This document shows, one piece after another, positions 18,689 through 27,338 of a stretch of 64,000 nt of DNA (positions are counted from its first letter, which is position 1; every line of letters starts with the position of its first letter). The DNA is taken from contig NZ_CP092415.1 in NCBI RefSeq assembly GCF_023716465.1, forward strand, positions 2,395,501-2,459,500, read 5' to 3'. Origin of the DNA: Flagellimonas marinaquae. Lineage in GTDB: Bacteria; Bacteroidota; Bacteroidia; Flavobacteriales; Flavobacteriaceae. The notes under the pieces are model-generated. The model did no database searches, was not told where the DNA came from, and worked only from the letters and a program-made list of their open reading frames with translations. The position numbers and the translations under genes are program-made.

Positions 18689-19990
18689 TTATGGTCTTCC
18701 GCCACCTCTGCCACCTCTACTTCCACCTGAAGAACGAGATGCTCCCGAAGACCTTGACGAACCGGAAGATCTACTTACGCCAGAACTTCTTGAGCTGCCG
18801 CGTGAACTTCTGTAACTTCCACTAGATCTGCTGCTGGAGGAACCGCTGCTGCGGTAACTCCTGGAGCTGGACCTACTGGAGGAGCGACTGTAATTTCTGC
18901 TGGGAGCAGAACTTCTTGATTGGTAGCTTCTTGATGTTCCACTAGGGTTCCTGTAGCTTCTCGAAGAAGATGAGCTGCTTCTGTTGTAACTCCTACTACT
19001 GCGTGTGGAAGGCGATGTTCCATAAGAAGGATAATTTCTTGAGCTTCTATTGTAATTGGGAGAGGTCCGTGTACTTCTGCTTGTTCTATAGTTTTGGTTT
19101 CTGGCCACGGCATCCGCACTTACAGAGCGTCTTACATTGGAACGATTGCTATATCCACGAGAGCTTCTATTGGCCAAATTGCTGTTTCGGGAAACCGTTG
19201 CATTGGAACGGCCACTATTGCTTCTGTATCTACTGGCATAGGCATTAGTTCTAGATGATAGGGTAGTGCCGGGAATGCGTGAACTATATCCTCTTCTTAC
19301 GGACATATAGGCATAATTTCTGCCGTAGTACCCTCTGTTATACGGGTTGTTCCAGTAGCGGCCATAGTAGCCGCCCCAGCCGTAACCTGCCCAGCCCCAG
19401 CCATTATATGGGTAGCCCCAGCCCCAACCAGCATTCCAGCCCCAACCGTAGCCTGCCCAGCCCCAGCGGTTCCATCTCCAAGGGTTGTTCCAGCCCCAGC
19501 CCCAGCCAGTGCTCCATGCCCATCCGGCATTCCATAACCAAGGATCGTTCCAGCCGTAATAGCCTCCCCAGCCCCAGCTGTTATCGTAAACGTTTATAGA
19601 GATGCTTGTTGGATTGTCTCCCCACCCAGGGTTGCCGTTATAGTTATTGTTGTACGCGAAATAATCGGTTTGTTCACCATAAGGAATCGAGTCATTTCGA
19701 ACTTGACTTGAGTAACTATCGATATCGGTGAAAACTTCGTCATCCAATATTTCGCCATATTCGTTTGCCTTTTGGCCAAAATAATCCCCATACATATTAT
19801 TTTCCTGCTCTTCAATCCGCATAGCTTCGGCATTTTTCTTTTCTACCCCAACTACACGATCGTTGGTGGAATAGATTCCATCATCATAATAAGATGCTTG
19901 TTGGTAGGAGCCGCACGATGCCATAAGGATGGCAGTTACCATCAATATGGAGGGCGTTCTCAATTTATTGTGGAGTAAAGACTTTAACAT
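18689..19990 (-). CDS. Low-complexity lipoprotein: Trp/Gly-rich block plus Arg/Ser-rich tail
   Basis: I prefer the ATG at 19990, which gives 433 aa and a clean lipoprotein signal (LMVTAILMASC); an ATG at 20014 would add 8 residues. A modest acidic region (mature residues up to about 137) is followed by a Trp/Gly/Asn block with 22 Trp in about 75 residues (19352-19576). A strongly basic Arg/Ser/Tyr tail of about 200 residues (18692-19297) ends SRGGRGGGRP. Flavobacterial homologues near proS are sometimes named vitellogenin-like because of Ser content, which says nothing about function. It precedes the FadL-like gene and is divergent from proS. A role at the outer membrane is likely; nothing more specific is supported. 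Confidence 0.85.
   Translation of the reverse strand: MLKSLLHNKLRTPSILMVTAILMASCGSYQQASYYDDGIYSTNDRVVGVEKKNAEAMRIEEQENNMYGDYFGQKANEYGEILDDEVFTDIDSYSSQVRNDSIPYGEQTDYFAYNNNYNGNPGWGDNPTSISINVYDNSWGWGGYYGWNDPWLWNAGWAWSTGWGWGWNNPWRWNRWGWAGYGWGWNAGWGWGYPYNGWGWAGYGWGGYYGRYWNNPYNRGYYGRNYAYMSVRRGYSSRIPGTTLSSRTNAYASRYRSNSGRSNATVSRNSNLANRSSRGYSNRSNVRRSVSADAVARNQNYRTSRSTRTSPNYNRSSRNYPSYGTSPSTRSSRSYNRSSSSSSRSYRNPSGTSRSYQSRSSAPSRNYSRSSSRSSSRSYRSSGSSSSRSSGSYRSSRGSSRSSGVSRSSGSSRSSGASRSSGGSRGGRGGGRP
19352..19576 (-). repeat. Trp/Gly-codon-rich internal repeat block
   Basis: The coding strand here is an imperfect tandem array of GGCTGGG-type units that encode GWGW/AGYGWGW/NNPWRW repeats. It is inside the lipoprotein gene and in frame throughout, so it is a protein-level low-complexity repeat rather than an independent element. 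Confidence 0.75.
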
Positions 19991-20056
19991 GGCGCAATTT
20001 TTATTGTTGAACATACTAAAAATAATTAGTTTTACCCAATCATTTCAAGACTTAAA

Positions 20057-20073
20057 GGCACAAGTTTTGTGCC
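20057..20073. promoter_or_regulatory. Perfect 7-bp inverted repeat before proS
   Basis: GGCACAA at 20057-20063 and TTGTGCC at 20067-20073 are separated by 3 bp. The repeat lies 12 bp before the proS ATG, in the divergent region with the low-complexity lipoprotein gene. It could be an operator or a small leader hairpin near the proS ribosome binding site. Confidence 0.4.
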
Positions 20074-20085
20074 AAACTACAACAG

Positions 20086-21561
20086 ATGGGTAAAAATTTA
20101 ACAAGAAGAGAAGAGGATTATTCCAAATGGTACAACGAACTGGTTGTGAAGTCAGATTTGGCCGAAAACTCAGGAGTTCGGGGATGTATGGTAATTAAGC
20201 CCTATGGTTATGCCATATGGGAAAAAATGCAGGGCCAACTGGACAAAATGTTCAAGGAGACAGGGCACGAGAATGCTTACTTTCCGTTGTTTATACCCAA
20301 GTCTTACTTAAGTAAGGAAGCGAGCCATGTGGAAGGTTTTGCCAAGGAGTGTGCCGTGGTGACCCATTATCGGCTAAAGAATGCCGAGGATGGCAGTGGC
20401 ATTGTGGTGGACGAGGATGCAAAACTGGAAGAAGAGCTGATCGTAAGGCCAACTTCGGAAACCATTATCTGGGATACGTACCGCAGATGGATTCAATCGT
20501 ATAGAGATCTTCCGTTAAAGGTGAACCAATGGGCAAATGTGGTTCGTTGGGAAATGAGAACGCGCCTTTTTTTACGGACTGCCGAATTTTTATGGCAAGA
20601 GGGACATACGGCTCATGCAACAAGAGAAGAGGCTATGGAGGAGGCTGAGCTTATGATGGACGTGTATGCCGAGTTTGCCGAAAAATACATGGGTGTTCCT
20701 GTGATCAAGGGCACAAAAACGGAAAGCGAACGTTTTGCGGGAGCAGAAGAGACTTTTTGTATAGAGGCTCTAATGCAGGATGGTAAAGCTCTACAGGCCG
20801 GCACTTCTCACTTTTTAGGACAGAATTTCGCAAAAGCTTTTGATGTGAAGTTCGCAAACAAAGAAGGAAAACAAGAATATGTCTGGGCAACCTCATGGGG
20901 TGTTTCCACCAGATTGATGGGAGCCTTGGTAATGACGCATAGCGATGACAATGGTTTGGTGTTGCCCCCTAAATTGGCACCGATCCAGGTAGTAATTGTT
21001 CCGATCTATAAAGGGTTAGATCAGTTGGATGCCATTTCAGAAAAAGTTGAGCCATTGGTGAAAGAGTTAAGGGATAGGGGGATTACCGTTAAGTATGACA
21101 CTCGCGATACCCATAAACCAGGCTTTAAATTCAATGAATATGAGCTTAAGGGTGTGCCTGTTCGTTTAGCCGTGGGCCAACGGGACCTTGCCAATGGTAC
21201 TTTTGAGGTTGCGAGACGGGATACCTTGACCAAGGAAATCGTAAAAGCCGAAGAGGTTGTGGATAAGGTAGTCTCTTTAATGGGCGATATTCAGGAAAAC
21301 ATTTTCAAGAAAGCTTTGGATTACCGCAAAGAACATATAACCCAAGTAGATTCTTACGATGAGTTTAAAAAAATAATCGAGGAAAAGGGCGGATTTGTTT
21401 CGGCCCATTGGGATGGTACCACAGAGACGGAGGATAAGATAAAAGAGGAGACCAAGGCCACCATTCGCTGTATCCCATTGAATGCGGAAAAGGAGGAAGG
21501 TAGCTGTATGGTAACAGGAAAACCTTCTGTTCGGAGGGTGTTGTTTGCAAAGGCCTATTAA
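20086..21561 (+). CDS. proS: Prolyl-tRNA synthetase, archaeal/eukaryotic-like type
   Basis: Class II synthetase charging tRNA-Pro. At 491 aa it has the shorter form without the bacterial editing insert, as usual in Bacteroidetes. Family stretches are [25 protein letters not shown], the motif 2 region [19 protein letters not shown] and [20 protein letters not shown], the motif 3 region [19 protein letters not shown], and the anticodon-binding domain [21 protein letters not shown]. It ends in the C-terminal zinc-like domain [19 protein letters not shown], with the terminal Tyr seen in this subclass. Confidence 0.97.
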   Translation: MGKNLTRREEDYSKWYNELVVKSDLAENSGVRGCMVIKPYGYAIWEKMQGQLDKMFKETGHENAYFPLFIPKSYLSKEASHVEGFAKECAVVTHYRLKNAEDGSGIVVDEDAKLEEELIVRPTSETIIWDTYRRWIQSYRDLPLKVNQWANVVRWEMRTRLFLRTAEFLWQEGHTAHATREEAMEEAELMMDVYAEFAEKYMGVPVIKGTKTESERFAGAEETFCIEALMQDGKALQAGTSHFLGQNFAKAFDVKFANKEGKQEYVWATSWGVSTRLMGALVMTHSDDNGLVLPPKLAPIQVVIVPIYKGLDQLDAISEKVEPLVKELRDRGITVKYDTRDTHKPGFKFNEYELKGVPVRLAVGQRDLANGTFEVARRDTLTKEIVKAEEVVDKVVSLMGDIQENIFKKALDYRKEHITQVDSYDEFKKIIEEKGGFVSAHWDGTTETEDKIKEETKATIRCIPLNAEKEEGSCMVTGKPSVRRVLFAKAY

Positions 21562-21588
21562 ACAGATGTCAAAAAAACAAAATTACTG

Positions 21589-21618
21589 TTGCAAGACTTA
21601 AAAATAGTTGTATTTTTG
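21589..21618 (+). promoter_or_regulatory. Bacteroidetes-type promoter of the tRNA-Glu genes
   Basis: TTG at 21589-21591, a 19-bp spacer and TATTTTTG at 21611-21618 match the consensus fully. The first tRNA-Glu starts 24 bp downstream. It is one of the best promoter matches in the window. Confidence 0.75.
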
Positions 21619-21642
21619 CATCCGCAATTATGCAAACATAAT

Positions 21643-21714
21643 GGCCCGTTCGTCTAGGGGTTAGGACGCCAGGTTTTCATCCTGGTAACAGGGGTTCGAT
21701 TCCCCTACGGGCTA
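21643..21714 (+). tRNA. tRNA-Glu (anticodon TTC), copy 1
   Basis: The 72-nt sequence folds as a cloverleaf: acceptor stem 5' GGCCCGT with 3' ACGGGCT (first pair G-U) and discriminator A; anticodon stem CCAGG/CCTGG around loop TTTTCAT, anticodon TTC at 21676-21678; T arm AGGGGTTCGATTCCCCT. CCA is not encoded. Confidence 0.97.
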
Positions 21715-21769
21715 CAAAGGTTGTTGAAACCTGTATATTTGGGTTGTCCCGGATAGTATTGAAATCAAT

Positions 21770-21841
21770 GGCCCGTTCGTCTAGGGGTTAGGACGCCAGG
21801 TTTTCATCCTGGTAACAGGGGTTCGATTCCCCTACGGGCTA
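21770..21841 (+). tRNA. tRNA-Glu (anticodon TTC), copy 2
   Basis: This is identical to copy 1 over all 72 nt and lies 55 bp after it, so it is a recent or gene-converted tandem duplicate. A TATATTTG at 21734-21741 in the spacer resembles a -7 element, but no TTG sits at the right distance, so copy 2 is probably processed from the same transcript. rpsT follows 35 bp later. Confidence 0.97.
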
Positions 21842-21876
21842 CAAAAAAAGGATTAAGAAAGAATTAATTTTTAGCA

Positions 21877-22128
21877 ATGGCAAACCATAAGTCAGCATTA
21901 AAGAGAATCAGAAGAAACGAAGCAGTGCGTTTGCGTAATAGGTATCAGCACAAAACTGTGCGTAACGCCATCAAAAAATTACGTAACGAAGAAGATAAAA
22001 AAGCTGCTGAAGCTTTGTTGCCCACTGTTGTTGGAATGATAGATAAATTGGCAAAGAAAAACATCATTCATAATAATAAGGCGGCAAACCTTAAAAGCAA
22101 ATTGATGACCAAGGTTGCAGCTATGTAA
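21877..22128 (+). CDS. rpsT: 30S ribosomal protein S20
   Basis: The 83-aa, very basic protein matches S20, which binds the 5' domain of 16S rRNA. The N-terminal [21 protein letters not shown] and the C-terminal [16 protein letters not shown] are diagnostic. It may be read from the tRNA-Glu transcript, since no separate promoter is evident in the 35-bp gap, and it ends at a strong terminator. Confidence 0.97.
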   Translation: MANHKSALKRIRRNEAVRLRNRYQHKTVRNAIKKLRNEEDKKAAEALLPTVVGMIDKLAKKNIIHNNKAANLKSKLMTKVAAM

Positions 22129-22152
22129 ATCTTGATTGTATTATAATATCAG

Positions 22153-22176
22153 CGCCTCCCATCGGGAGGCGTTTTT
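22153..22176 (+). terminator. Rho-independent terminator of rpsT
   Basis: CGCCTCCC (22153-22160) and GGGAGGCG (22164-22171) form a perfect 8-bp stem with a 3-nt loop, followed by TTTTT. It is 24 bp after the rpsT stop. Confidence 0.92.
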
Positions 22177-22190
22177 GTTTGGGCTTATTT

Positions 22191-22877
22191 TTATCTAAAT
22201 GCCCTTCTACGGTGAATCAGGACCCCGATTAAAAACGAACCGTACATTATCAAAATAAGAATTTTGAGGACTTCCCTAAAATTATATGTTATCCAAATAT
22301 TGGGAGCCTCGTAACCAATAATTATAAGGTAGGGAAAGAAAAGTTGAAAAACGGCCAACCCTGCACTTGTCCAAAACAATAGGTTATATCTTAATGGATA
22401 AGGACTTATTTCTGCCTTCTTTTCTTTAAGGTATAGCCAAATACTAAACAAAAGTACCCACGAAGCCAATAGGTCGGCATAGTAAAGGTCGGAATAAAAA
22501 GGGTTCTGAAAAAAAAGACTGATGGCATATCCGGTTAAGCTGATGCCTGCTCCATAACGTATCCATTTTTTGTGTTTTTCTTCTTTTACCGTTTTCCAAT
22601 AGATATAATAAAAGAACAAATAGGATAGGGTGAGATATATGTTGTAGATTATTACGTTGTACCAATCGTAATCGTTATTGCTCACTATTTGAAACTCTTC
22701 GTGGAACTTGATAAAATATCCCAATATTTCTGTCATAAATGTGTACATCAGGTATATGGGGTAATATTTTAATTGAGTATCAAAATAAGTACGGTATCTT
22801 GCCATGGCCACTAGCCAAACTATAAGATAAAATGGGAGGATGTAATGTTCGCGCAAAAAAGTGAATAGCTCCTCCAT
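22191..22877 (-). CDS. Multi-TM membrane protein, paralogue of the next upstream gene
   Basis: The 228-aa protein has about seven predicted membrane helices and no recognised domain. It is a tandem duplicate of the gene at 22969-23667. Shared blocks include RY.(T/S)FFD..LK..P near residue 30, TE(I/V)LGYFIK, NVIIYNIY, SPYPL(R/K)(Y/F)NL(L/M)FW and the C-terminal RRAFR/KRKAFR end. It is last in a three-gene leftward operon with a lipoprotein. I do not recognise the family; a sensor or transport role cannot be decided from the sequence. Confidence 0.8.
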   Translation of the reverse strand: MEELFTFLREHYILPFYLIVWLVAMARYRTYFDTQLKYYPIYLMYTFMTEILGYFIKFHEEFQIVSNNDYDWYNVIIYNIYLTLSYLFFYYIYWKTVKEEKHKKWIRYGAGISLTGYAISLFFQNPFYSDLYYADLLASWVLLFSIWLYLKEKKAEISPYPLRYNLLFWTSAGLAVFQLFFPYLIIIGYEAPNIWITYNFREVLKILILIMYGSFLIGVLIHRRRAFR

Positions 22878-22968
22878 GTGTGGGCAACAGGCTAAGTGTC
22901 AAGGTTTTTAAAAGAGCTAAAATAAGGAATATAAATCTTTGTGCTTTATTGATTGATGACGATGTAGT

Positions 22969-23667
22969 TTATCGGAACGCTTTTCTTTTACCGGCGATCA
23001 ATCCAATAATGATCAAACCGTACATCAAGGCTATCGCAGTGAGAAGTATAGGTCTAAAATATATTTGTACACCAATATTGAGTTTTAGTAGATAGATCAT
23101 CGATATTATTGGGAAGAAAGTGTAAAATATGGTCAAGCCGGAACTTAGCCAAAACATCAAATTGAATTTAAGAGGGTAAGGTGATTCCTCCAAGTACTTT
23201 TCCCTAAAATAGATAACTAATACATAAAGTAAAATCAGAGACCCAATAATGTGGGCATAGGTGGTTTGGTTGTGCAGGGGATTATAGGCGATTGCATTGA
23301 TTGTATAGGAAAGAACGCAAACAATGTTCAAGTAGCGAATCTGCTTTTTAACCTTCTTGCTCTTGATTACTTTTTTGTATACCTGAAGGAAAAAAACGAA
23401 GAACACTACTTGGTAGATATTATAAATTATTACGTTGTGCCAATTGTATCTCCCATCGGAAAAAAATTGATACTCATCATTATACTTGATAAAATATCCC
23501 AATACTTCGGTGAAAAAAGTATAAATGATGAGTATCGGTAAATGTTTTAGGGCAGTGTCAAAAAAACTTTTGTAGCGCCATAGTGATATCATCCACGTTA
23601 TAAGATAAAGCGGAATATAAAACTGTTTTAAAAGAAAATCCAGGCTAAAAAAGCTTTCAAACATCAT
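22969..23667 (-). CDS. Multi-TM membrane protein, first of a tandem pair
   Basis: The 232-aa protein has about seven TM helices with the same conserved blocks as its downstream copy (FTEVLGYFIKYNDEY, WHNVIIYNIYQ, SPYPLKFNLMFW, RKAFR end). Two adjacent Met codons allow a start at 23667 or 23664. It begins 3 bp after the lipoprotein gene and is separated from the second copy by 91 bp. Retention of a charged TE-LGYFIK core inside membrane segments in both copies suggests a functional site. Function is unknown. Confidence 0.8.
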   Translation of the reverse strand: MMFESFFSLDFLLKQFYIPLYLITWMISLWRYKSFFDTALKHLPILIIYTFFTEVLGYFIKYNDEYQFFSDGRYNWHNVIIYNIYQVVFFVFFLQVYKKVIKSKKVKKQIRYLNIVCVLSYTINAIAYNPLHNQTTYAHIIGSLILLYVLVIYFREKYLEESPYPLKFNLMFWLSSGLTIFYTFFPIISMIYLLKLNIGVQIYFRPILLTAIALMYGLIIIGLIAGKRKAFR

Positions 23668-23670
23668 GCA

Positions 23671-24339
23671 CTATTGAAAATCGGTATATGGCGGAGGACC
23701 AGAGTTGCCATGGTTTAAGTTTAAGCTCGTTCCGTCATCCTGAAAAAGAGTGGGAATCATACTGGCCTTGGCAGTGTTCCCTTCGTCGTTTCCTTGGTCT
23801 TCGGAACTGCCCACCACGTTTTTAATAGGTTTTGCTTTTCCTTCAGCATCAATGTAAAACCCGAGCTCTTCCCCATCAATAATAGTGGTGGGAACAATAA
23901 AAATAGAGTTTTGTCTTGGGTGGACCACCTTTTGTCCGTCGGGAAAATCGGGTTTATTGGGGTAATTGGCAAAGTATAGTCTTAAAGAAGCAACTTCTAC
24001 CCCTGCCTCTTTGGCTTCTTGCTCTACGTAAGCCATATAATTTTTCATATCGGCGTATGTAAAGGAGGTGAAGCGTGCGGCATCGAATTCTTTTTCGGGC
24101 TCTCTCTCCGCTTCGAACTCTTCGATCATGTCCACTCTGTTTTTCGTGTAATTGTCGTAAAGTGATTTGGATTCCTTTAAGGAGATTATGCCTTTTGGCG
24201 TTGGAACAGGTTCGGTTTGTTCTGCGGTAGGATTGGCAGGTTCGGTCGATTCTTCTTTTTTGTTGCCCTGTTGGCAGGAGGCCAAAAATAGTAAGCTGGC
24301 CCCAAAAATAGCAAGGAGGGCTCTTTTGTTGTTTTTCAT
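23671..24339 (-). CDS. Hypothetical lipoprotein
   Basis: The 222-aa protein has a lipoprotein signal (ALLAIFGASLLFLASC), then a Thr/Glu/Pro-rich linker and a soluble domain. Noted stretches are SLYDNYTKNRVDMIEEFE, FTYADMKNYMAYVEQEAKEAG, LRLYFANYPNKP and SIFIVPTTIIDGEELGFYID. The C-terminus is Asn/Gly/Pro-rich (LNLNHGNSGPPPYTDFQ). It is the first gene of the operon with the two multi-TM paralogues (3-bp gap), so the three products may act together at the envelope. I do not recognise a family. Confidence 0.8.
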   Translation of the reverse strand: MKNNKRALLAIFGASLLFLASCQQGNKKEESTEPANPTAEQTEPVPTPKGIISLKESKSLYDNYTKNRVDMIEEFEAEREPEKEFDAARFTSFTYADMKNYMAYVEQEAKEAGVEVASLRLYFANYPNKPDFPDGQKVVHPRQNSIFIVPTTIIDGEELGFYIDAEGKAKPIKNVVGSSEDQGNDEGNTAKASMIPTLFQDDGTSLNLNHGNSGPPPYTDFQ

Positions 24340-24407
24340 AGTTAAGTATTTAATGTTCAGTTTTGAGGAAACCGAAATAAAGATATGCCTTTTCTACAAA
24401 ACGGGTC

Positions 24408-24438
24408 AAAAAAAGCCCTTCAAAATATTGAAGGGCTT
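24408..24438 (-). terminator. Rho-independent terminator of rho
   Basis: On the reverse strand, an 11-bp perfect stem (24438-24428 with 24423-24413, AAGCCCTTCAA) with a 4-nt loop runs into a U-run (24414-24408). It lies 31 bp past the rho stop. Confidence 0.9.
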
Positions 24439-24469
24439 ATAATCTTATTTTGTAAAGTACTGTATGTTT

Positions 24470-26086
24470 TTACTCACTCATGGTAAGTAAAAATTCTTCA
24501 TTGTTTTTTGTTTGTTTAATGCGCTGCTCCATAAACTCCATAGCTTCAACCGGGTTCATGTCCGCAAGATATTTTCGCATTATCCACATGCGTTGAATGG
24601 TATTTTCATCCAATAATAGGTCATCTCTTCGAGTAGATGAAGAAATTAGGTCGATAGCAGGGAAAATTCTTCTGTTGGATATTCTTCTATCCAACTGAAG
24701 TTCCATGTTGCCAGTACCCTTGAACTCTTCAAAAATCACCTCGTCCATTTTAGAGCCGGTCTCCGTTAGGGCTGTGGCGATAATGGAAAGGGACCCGCCA
24801 TTTTCAATATTACGTGCCGCACCGAAGAAACGTTTCGGCTTGTGCAGTGCATTGGCATCCACACCACCACTCAATACTTTACCGGAAGCTGGCTGTACGG
24901 TGTTGTAGGCACGGGCCAAACGGGTAATGGAATCCAACAGGATTACCACATCGTGGCCGCATTCCACCAATCTTTTTGCTTTGTCCAGAACAATGTTTGC
25001 AACCCTTACGTGCTCTGTGGCTTCTTTGTCAAAAGTAGAAGCAACTACTTCACCTCGCACATTGCGTTGCATATCTGTAACCTCTTCTGGGCGTTCATCG
25101 ATCAAAAGAATGATTTGGTAAACCTCTGGGTGGTTGGCTGCGATTGCGTTGGCAATATCTTTCAACAACATGGTCTTACCTGTTTTGGGTTGGGAAACGA
25201 TCATTCCCCTTTGTCCTTTTCCAATAGGAGAGAACAAATCCATGATTCTTGTGGAAAGTGTACTTTGTTTTTCGGCTAAATTGAACTTTTCCTGAGGGAA
25301 CAATGGGGTAAGGTGCTCAAAAGCTACCCTGTCACGAACCACTTGGGGGTCGAGTCCATTTATTTTGTTCACTTTGATCAAGGGGAAATATTTTTCACCT
25401 TCCTTTGGCGGTCTTATGTTCCCGAGAACAGTATCCCCGGACTTAAGTCCGAACAATCGAATTTGTGATTGGGAAACATAAATATCATCCGGTGATGACA
25501 GGTAGTTGTAATCCGAAGACCTTAGGAACCCGTAGCCATCCTGCATAATGTCCAGGACCCCTTCACTCTCGATAATGCTATCGAACTCATATTCAGGTTC
25601 TTTGTACCTGTTTTTTAAATCCTTATCGAAATTGCTGTTCTTTTTATCGTGATGGCCTTTGTTATGTTGTTTGGTCCTTCTGTTATTTTGATTTTTTTGC
25701 TGGCCGCCCTCGTTTTGTTGAGGGGTGTTGTCCTTTTTTTGAGGTTGCCCTTGCCCTTGATTTTTTCCTTTGGCGTTGTCGTTGGAACTCTTGGGCTCTC
25801 TTTTCTGTGGGGCTTTTTCCGTGGTTTCTCCCTCTTTGCTTTTGGTGTCGGTAGTTTTAGGTCGGGGAGTTCTTGTTCTTTTTGGTTTGGGCTCTGGCGC
25901 TGGTTTCTCGTCTTTGTTCGCAGCAACGGTTTCTGCAACCGCTTTTGGGTTGGAGGCCTGTACGTCCAGAATTTGGTAGACCAGGTCCAATTTTTTTAAC
26001 GATTTGAATTTGGGAACATTAAGATCCTTTGCAATTTCTTGCAACTCAGGAAGCTTTTTAGCTTTTAGATCTGAAATCTCGAACAT
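24470..26086 (-). CDS. rho: Transcription termination factor Rho
   Basis: Rho is a hexameric RNA-dependent ATPase that ends transcription. The 538-aa protein has the Rho_N helical domain (about 1-45), a Lys/Pro/Gln/Asn-rich low-complexity insert (about 50-155), then the cold-shock-like RNA-binding domain ([21 protein letters not shown]). The ATPase core has Walker A in [12 protein letters not shown], Walker B in [16 protein letters not shown], and the Q/R-loop region [21 protein letters not shown]. The insert makes it longer than E. coli Rho (419 aa), as usual in Bacteroidetes. It has its own terminator. Confidence 0.97.
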   Translation of the reverse strand: MFEISDLKAKKLPELQEIAKDLNVPKFKSLKKLDLVYQILDVQASNPKAVAETVAANKDEKPAPEPKPKRTRTPRPKTTDTKSKEGETTEKAPQKREPKSSNDNAKGKNQGQGQPQKKDNTPQQNEGGQQKNQNNRRTKQHNKGHHDKKNSNFDKDLKNRYKEPEYEFDSIIESEGVLDIMQDGYGFLRSSDYNYLSSPDDIYVSQSQIRLFGLKSGDTVLGNIRPPKEGEKYFPLIKVNKINGLDPQVVRDRVAFEHLTPLFPQEKFNLAEKQSTLSTRIMDLFSPIGKGQRGMIVSQPKTGKTMLLKDIANAIAANHPEVYQIILLIDERPEEVTDMQRNVRGEVVASTFDKEATEHVRVANIVLDKAKRLVECGHDVVILLDSITRLARAYNTVQPASGKVLSGGVDANALHKPKRFFGAARNIENGGSLSIIATALTETGSKMDEVIFEEFKGTGNMELQLDRRISNRRIFPAIDLISSSTRRDDLLLDENTIQRMWIMRKYLADMNPVEAMEFMEQRIKQTKNNEEFLLTMSE

Positions 26087-26249
26087 TAAGTAATGGAATA
26101 TGTTAAACTTGTGTGATGCTAAATATTAGAAGTAAAGTTATTTTTGAATGCTACTGGAGAAAGAATTCCGAGGTAGGTGCTTGCTAATAACGCAACAATA
26201 TTACAAATAAATTTTGAAGAATTAGGCCTTATTTATCAAAAAAGACTTC

Positions 26250-26257
26250 TATTTTTG
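26250..26257 (+). promoter_or_regulatory. Possible -7 element for the DUF4293 gene
   Basis: TATTTTTG matches TAnnTTTG and lies 22 bp before the ATG at 26280. The nearest upstream TTG is 33 bp away, outside the usual spacing, so the -33 element is unclear. Confidence 0.4.
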
Positions 26258-26279
26258 CATTTGGAAAGCAAATTCAACA

Positions 26280-26690
26280 ATGATTCAGCGGATACAAACG
26301 TTATATTTACTGATTGTAGGCCTTATTTCGGGAATACTTCCGTTTTTTCTGAATCTATGGGTCGAAGTAGACGGAAAAGAGGTATATGCCCAGGACCAAG
26401 TGCTTGTTAGCCTTGTTTTTTATGTGGCCGCCGTACTTTCCGTGGTTTCGATTTTATTGTACAAAAAGCGACAAAATCAATTTGTGGTAAACAGATTGAA
26501 TATGATATTGAATCTTTTTTTACTAGGATTTTTCGTTTATCGATCGCTAAGTTTATCCGGAGAAACTGTGGTTTCTGAGAAGGGTATTGGGATGCTGATT
26601 CCTGTATTTTCTATCGTTTTTCTTGTCCTGGCCAACAGGGCTATCAAAAAGGATGAAGATCTTGTAAAATCTGTTGATCGCTTACGTTGA
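26280..26690 (+). CDS. DUF4293 family membrane protein
   Basis: The 136-aa protein begins MIQRIQTLYLLIVGLISGILP and has four predicted TM helices with the small loop VEVDGKEVYAQD between the first two. This matches DUF4293, a short membrane family found in Bacteroidetes, usually beside rho as here (divergent). Function is unknown. It has its own terminator. Confidence 0.85.
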   Translation: MIQRIQTLYLLIVGLISGILPFFLNLWVEVDGKEVYAQDQVLVSLVFYVAAVLSVVSILLYKKRQNQFVVNRLNMILNLFLLGFFVYRSLSLSGETVVSEKGIGMLIPVFSIVFLVLANRAIKKDEDLVKSVDRLR

Positions 26691-26717
26691 ACCTAACATC
26701 TTAGTAGTATTAGTGCG

Positions 26718-26747
26718 AAAAAACCCTGGCTTAGGCCGGGGTTTTTA
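26718..26747. terminator. Bidirectional Rho-independent terminator
   Basis: A 12-bp stem with one T-G mismatch pair (26719-26730 with 26735-26746) has A residues on its left and T residues on its right. It can therefore end both the DUF4293 gene (+) and the convergent phosphodiesterase gene (-). Confidence 0.85.
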
Positions 26748-26755
26748 TGTTTTGG

Positions 26756-27250
26756 TCAGCGCTTTCCCAACTCTACAACCTCCAGGTCCGATATTTTGTC
26801 GCCATCGATCACAAATCGCAACATGGTACGTACTTGATGGAACCCATGTTTGCCACAGGCTCCGGGGTTCATGTGCAATAGGCCTAGTTTTTTATCATGC
26901 ATCACTTTTAAGATATGGGAATGTCCGCAGATAAAAAGTTTTGGGGGATTGGCCTTGATCTCTTCACGAACCCGCACATTATATTTGTTGGGGTAGCCCC
27001 CAATGTGTGTGATCCAAACATCCACGCCTTCGCACATAAATCTATTATTTTCCGGAAATTCCTTCTGTATTACATGGTCGTCAATATTGCCATGTACCCC
27101 TCGAACAGGTTTCAAAGCTTCCAATTGGTCGGTTACGGATAGACTTCCAATATCTCCGGCATGCCAGATTTCATCGGCCTGCGCAGCATACTTTAAAATG
27201 GATCTATCCATGTGTCCGTGGGTATCGGAAAGCAATAAAATCTTGGTCAT
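26756..27250 (-). CDS. YfcE/MJ0936-type metallophosphoesterase
   Basis: The 164-aa protein is a small calcineurin-like phosphoesterase. Metal-binding motifs are LLLSDTHGHMD (D8, H10), HAGDIG, HGNIDD (in place of GNHD, as in the MJ0936 group) and CGHSHILK. Family members hydrolyse phosphodiesters with two metal ions; the physiological substrate is generally unknown. It is a single gene divergent from truA. Confidence 0.93.
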   Translation of the reverse strand: MTKILLLSDTHGHMDRSILKYAAQADEIWHAGDIGSLSVTDQLEALKPVRGVHGNIDDHVIQKEFPENNRFMCEGVDVWITHIGGYPNKYNVRVREEIKANPPKLFICGHSHILKVMHDKKLGLLHMNPGACGKHGFHQVRTMLRFVIDGDKISDLEVVELGKR

Positions 27251-27338
27251 AACGCTAAAAATATGCTAAAAAAATAGGGTCGGATTCGTGTTGGGTAGGA
27301 TTGAATTATCTTTACCGACCTAAAAGTAAGGGATTCCA

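Noticed and set aside
18692..19576. Repetitive DNA that might suggest a CRISPR-like or mobile repeat
   Set aside because: Repeats are imperfect, without spacers, and keep one reading frame coding for low-complexity protein.
21734..21741. TATATTTG as a separate promoter for the second tRNA-Glu
   Set aside because: No TTG lies 17-23 bp upstream; cotranscription with copy 1 is more likely.
21643..21841. Tandem tRNA-Glu genes as an attachment site for an integrated element
   Set aside because: No integrase or mobile gene is nearby and both copies are full length, so this is a simple tRNA duplication.
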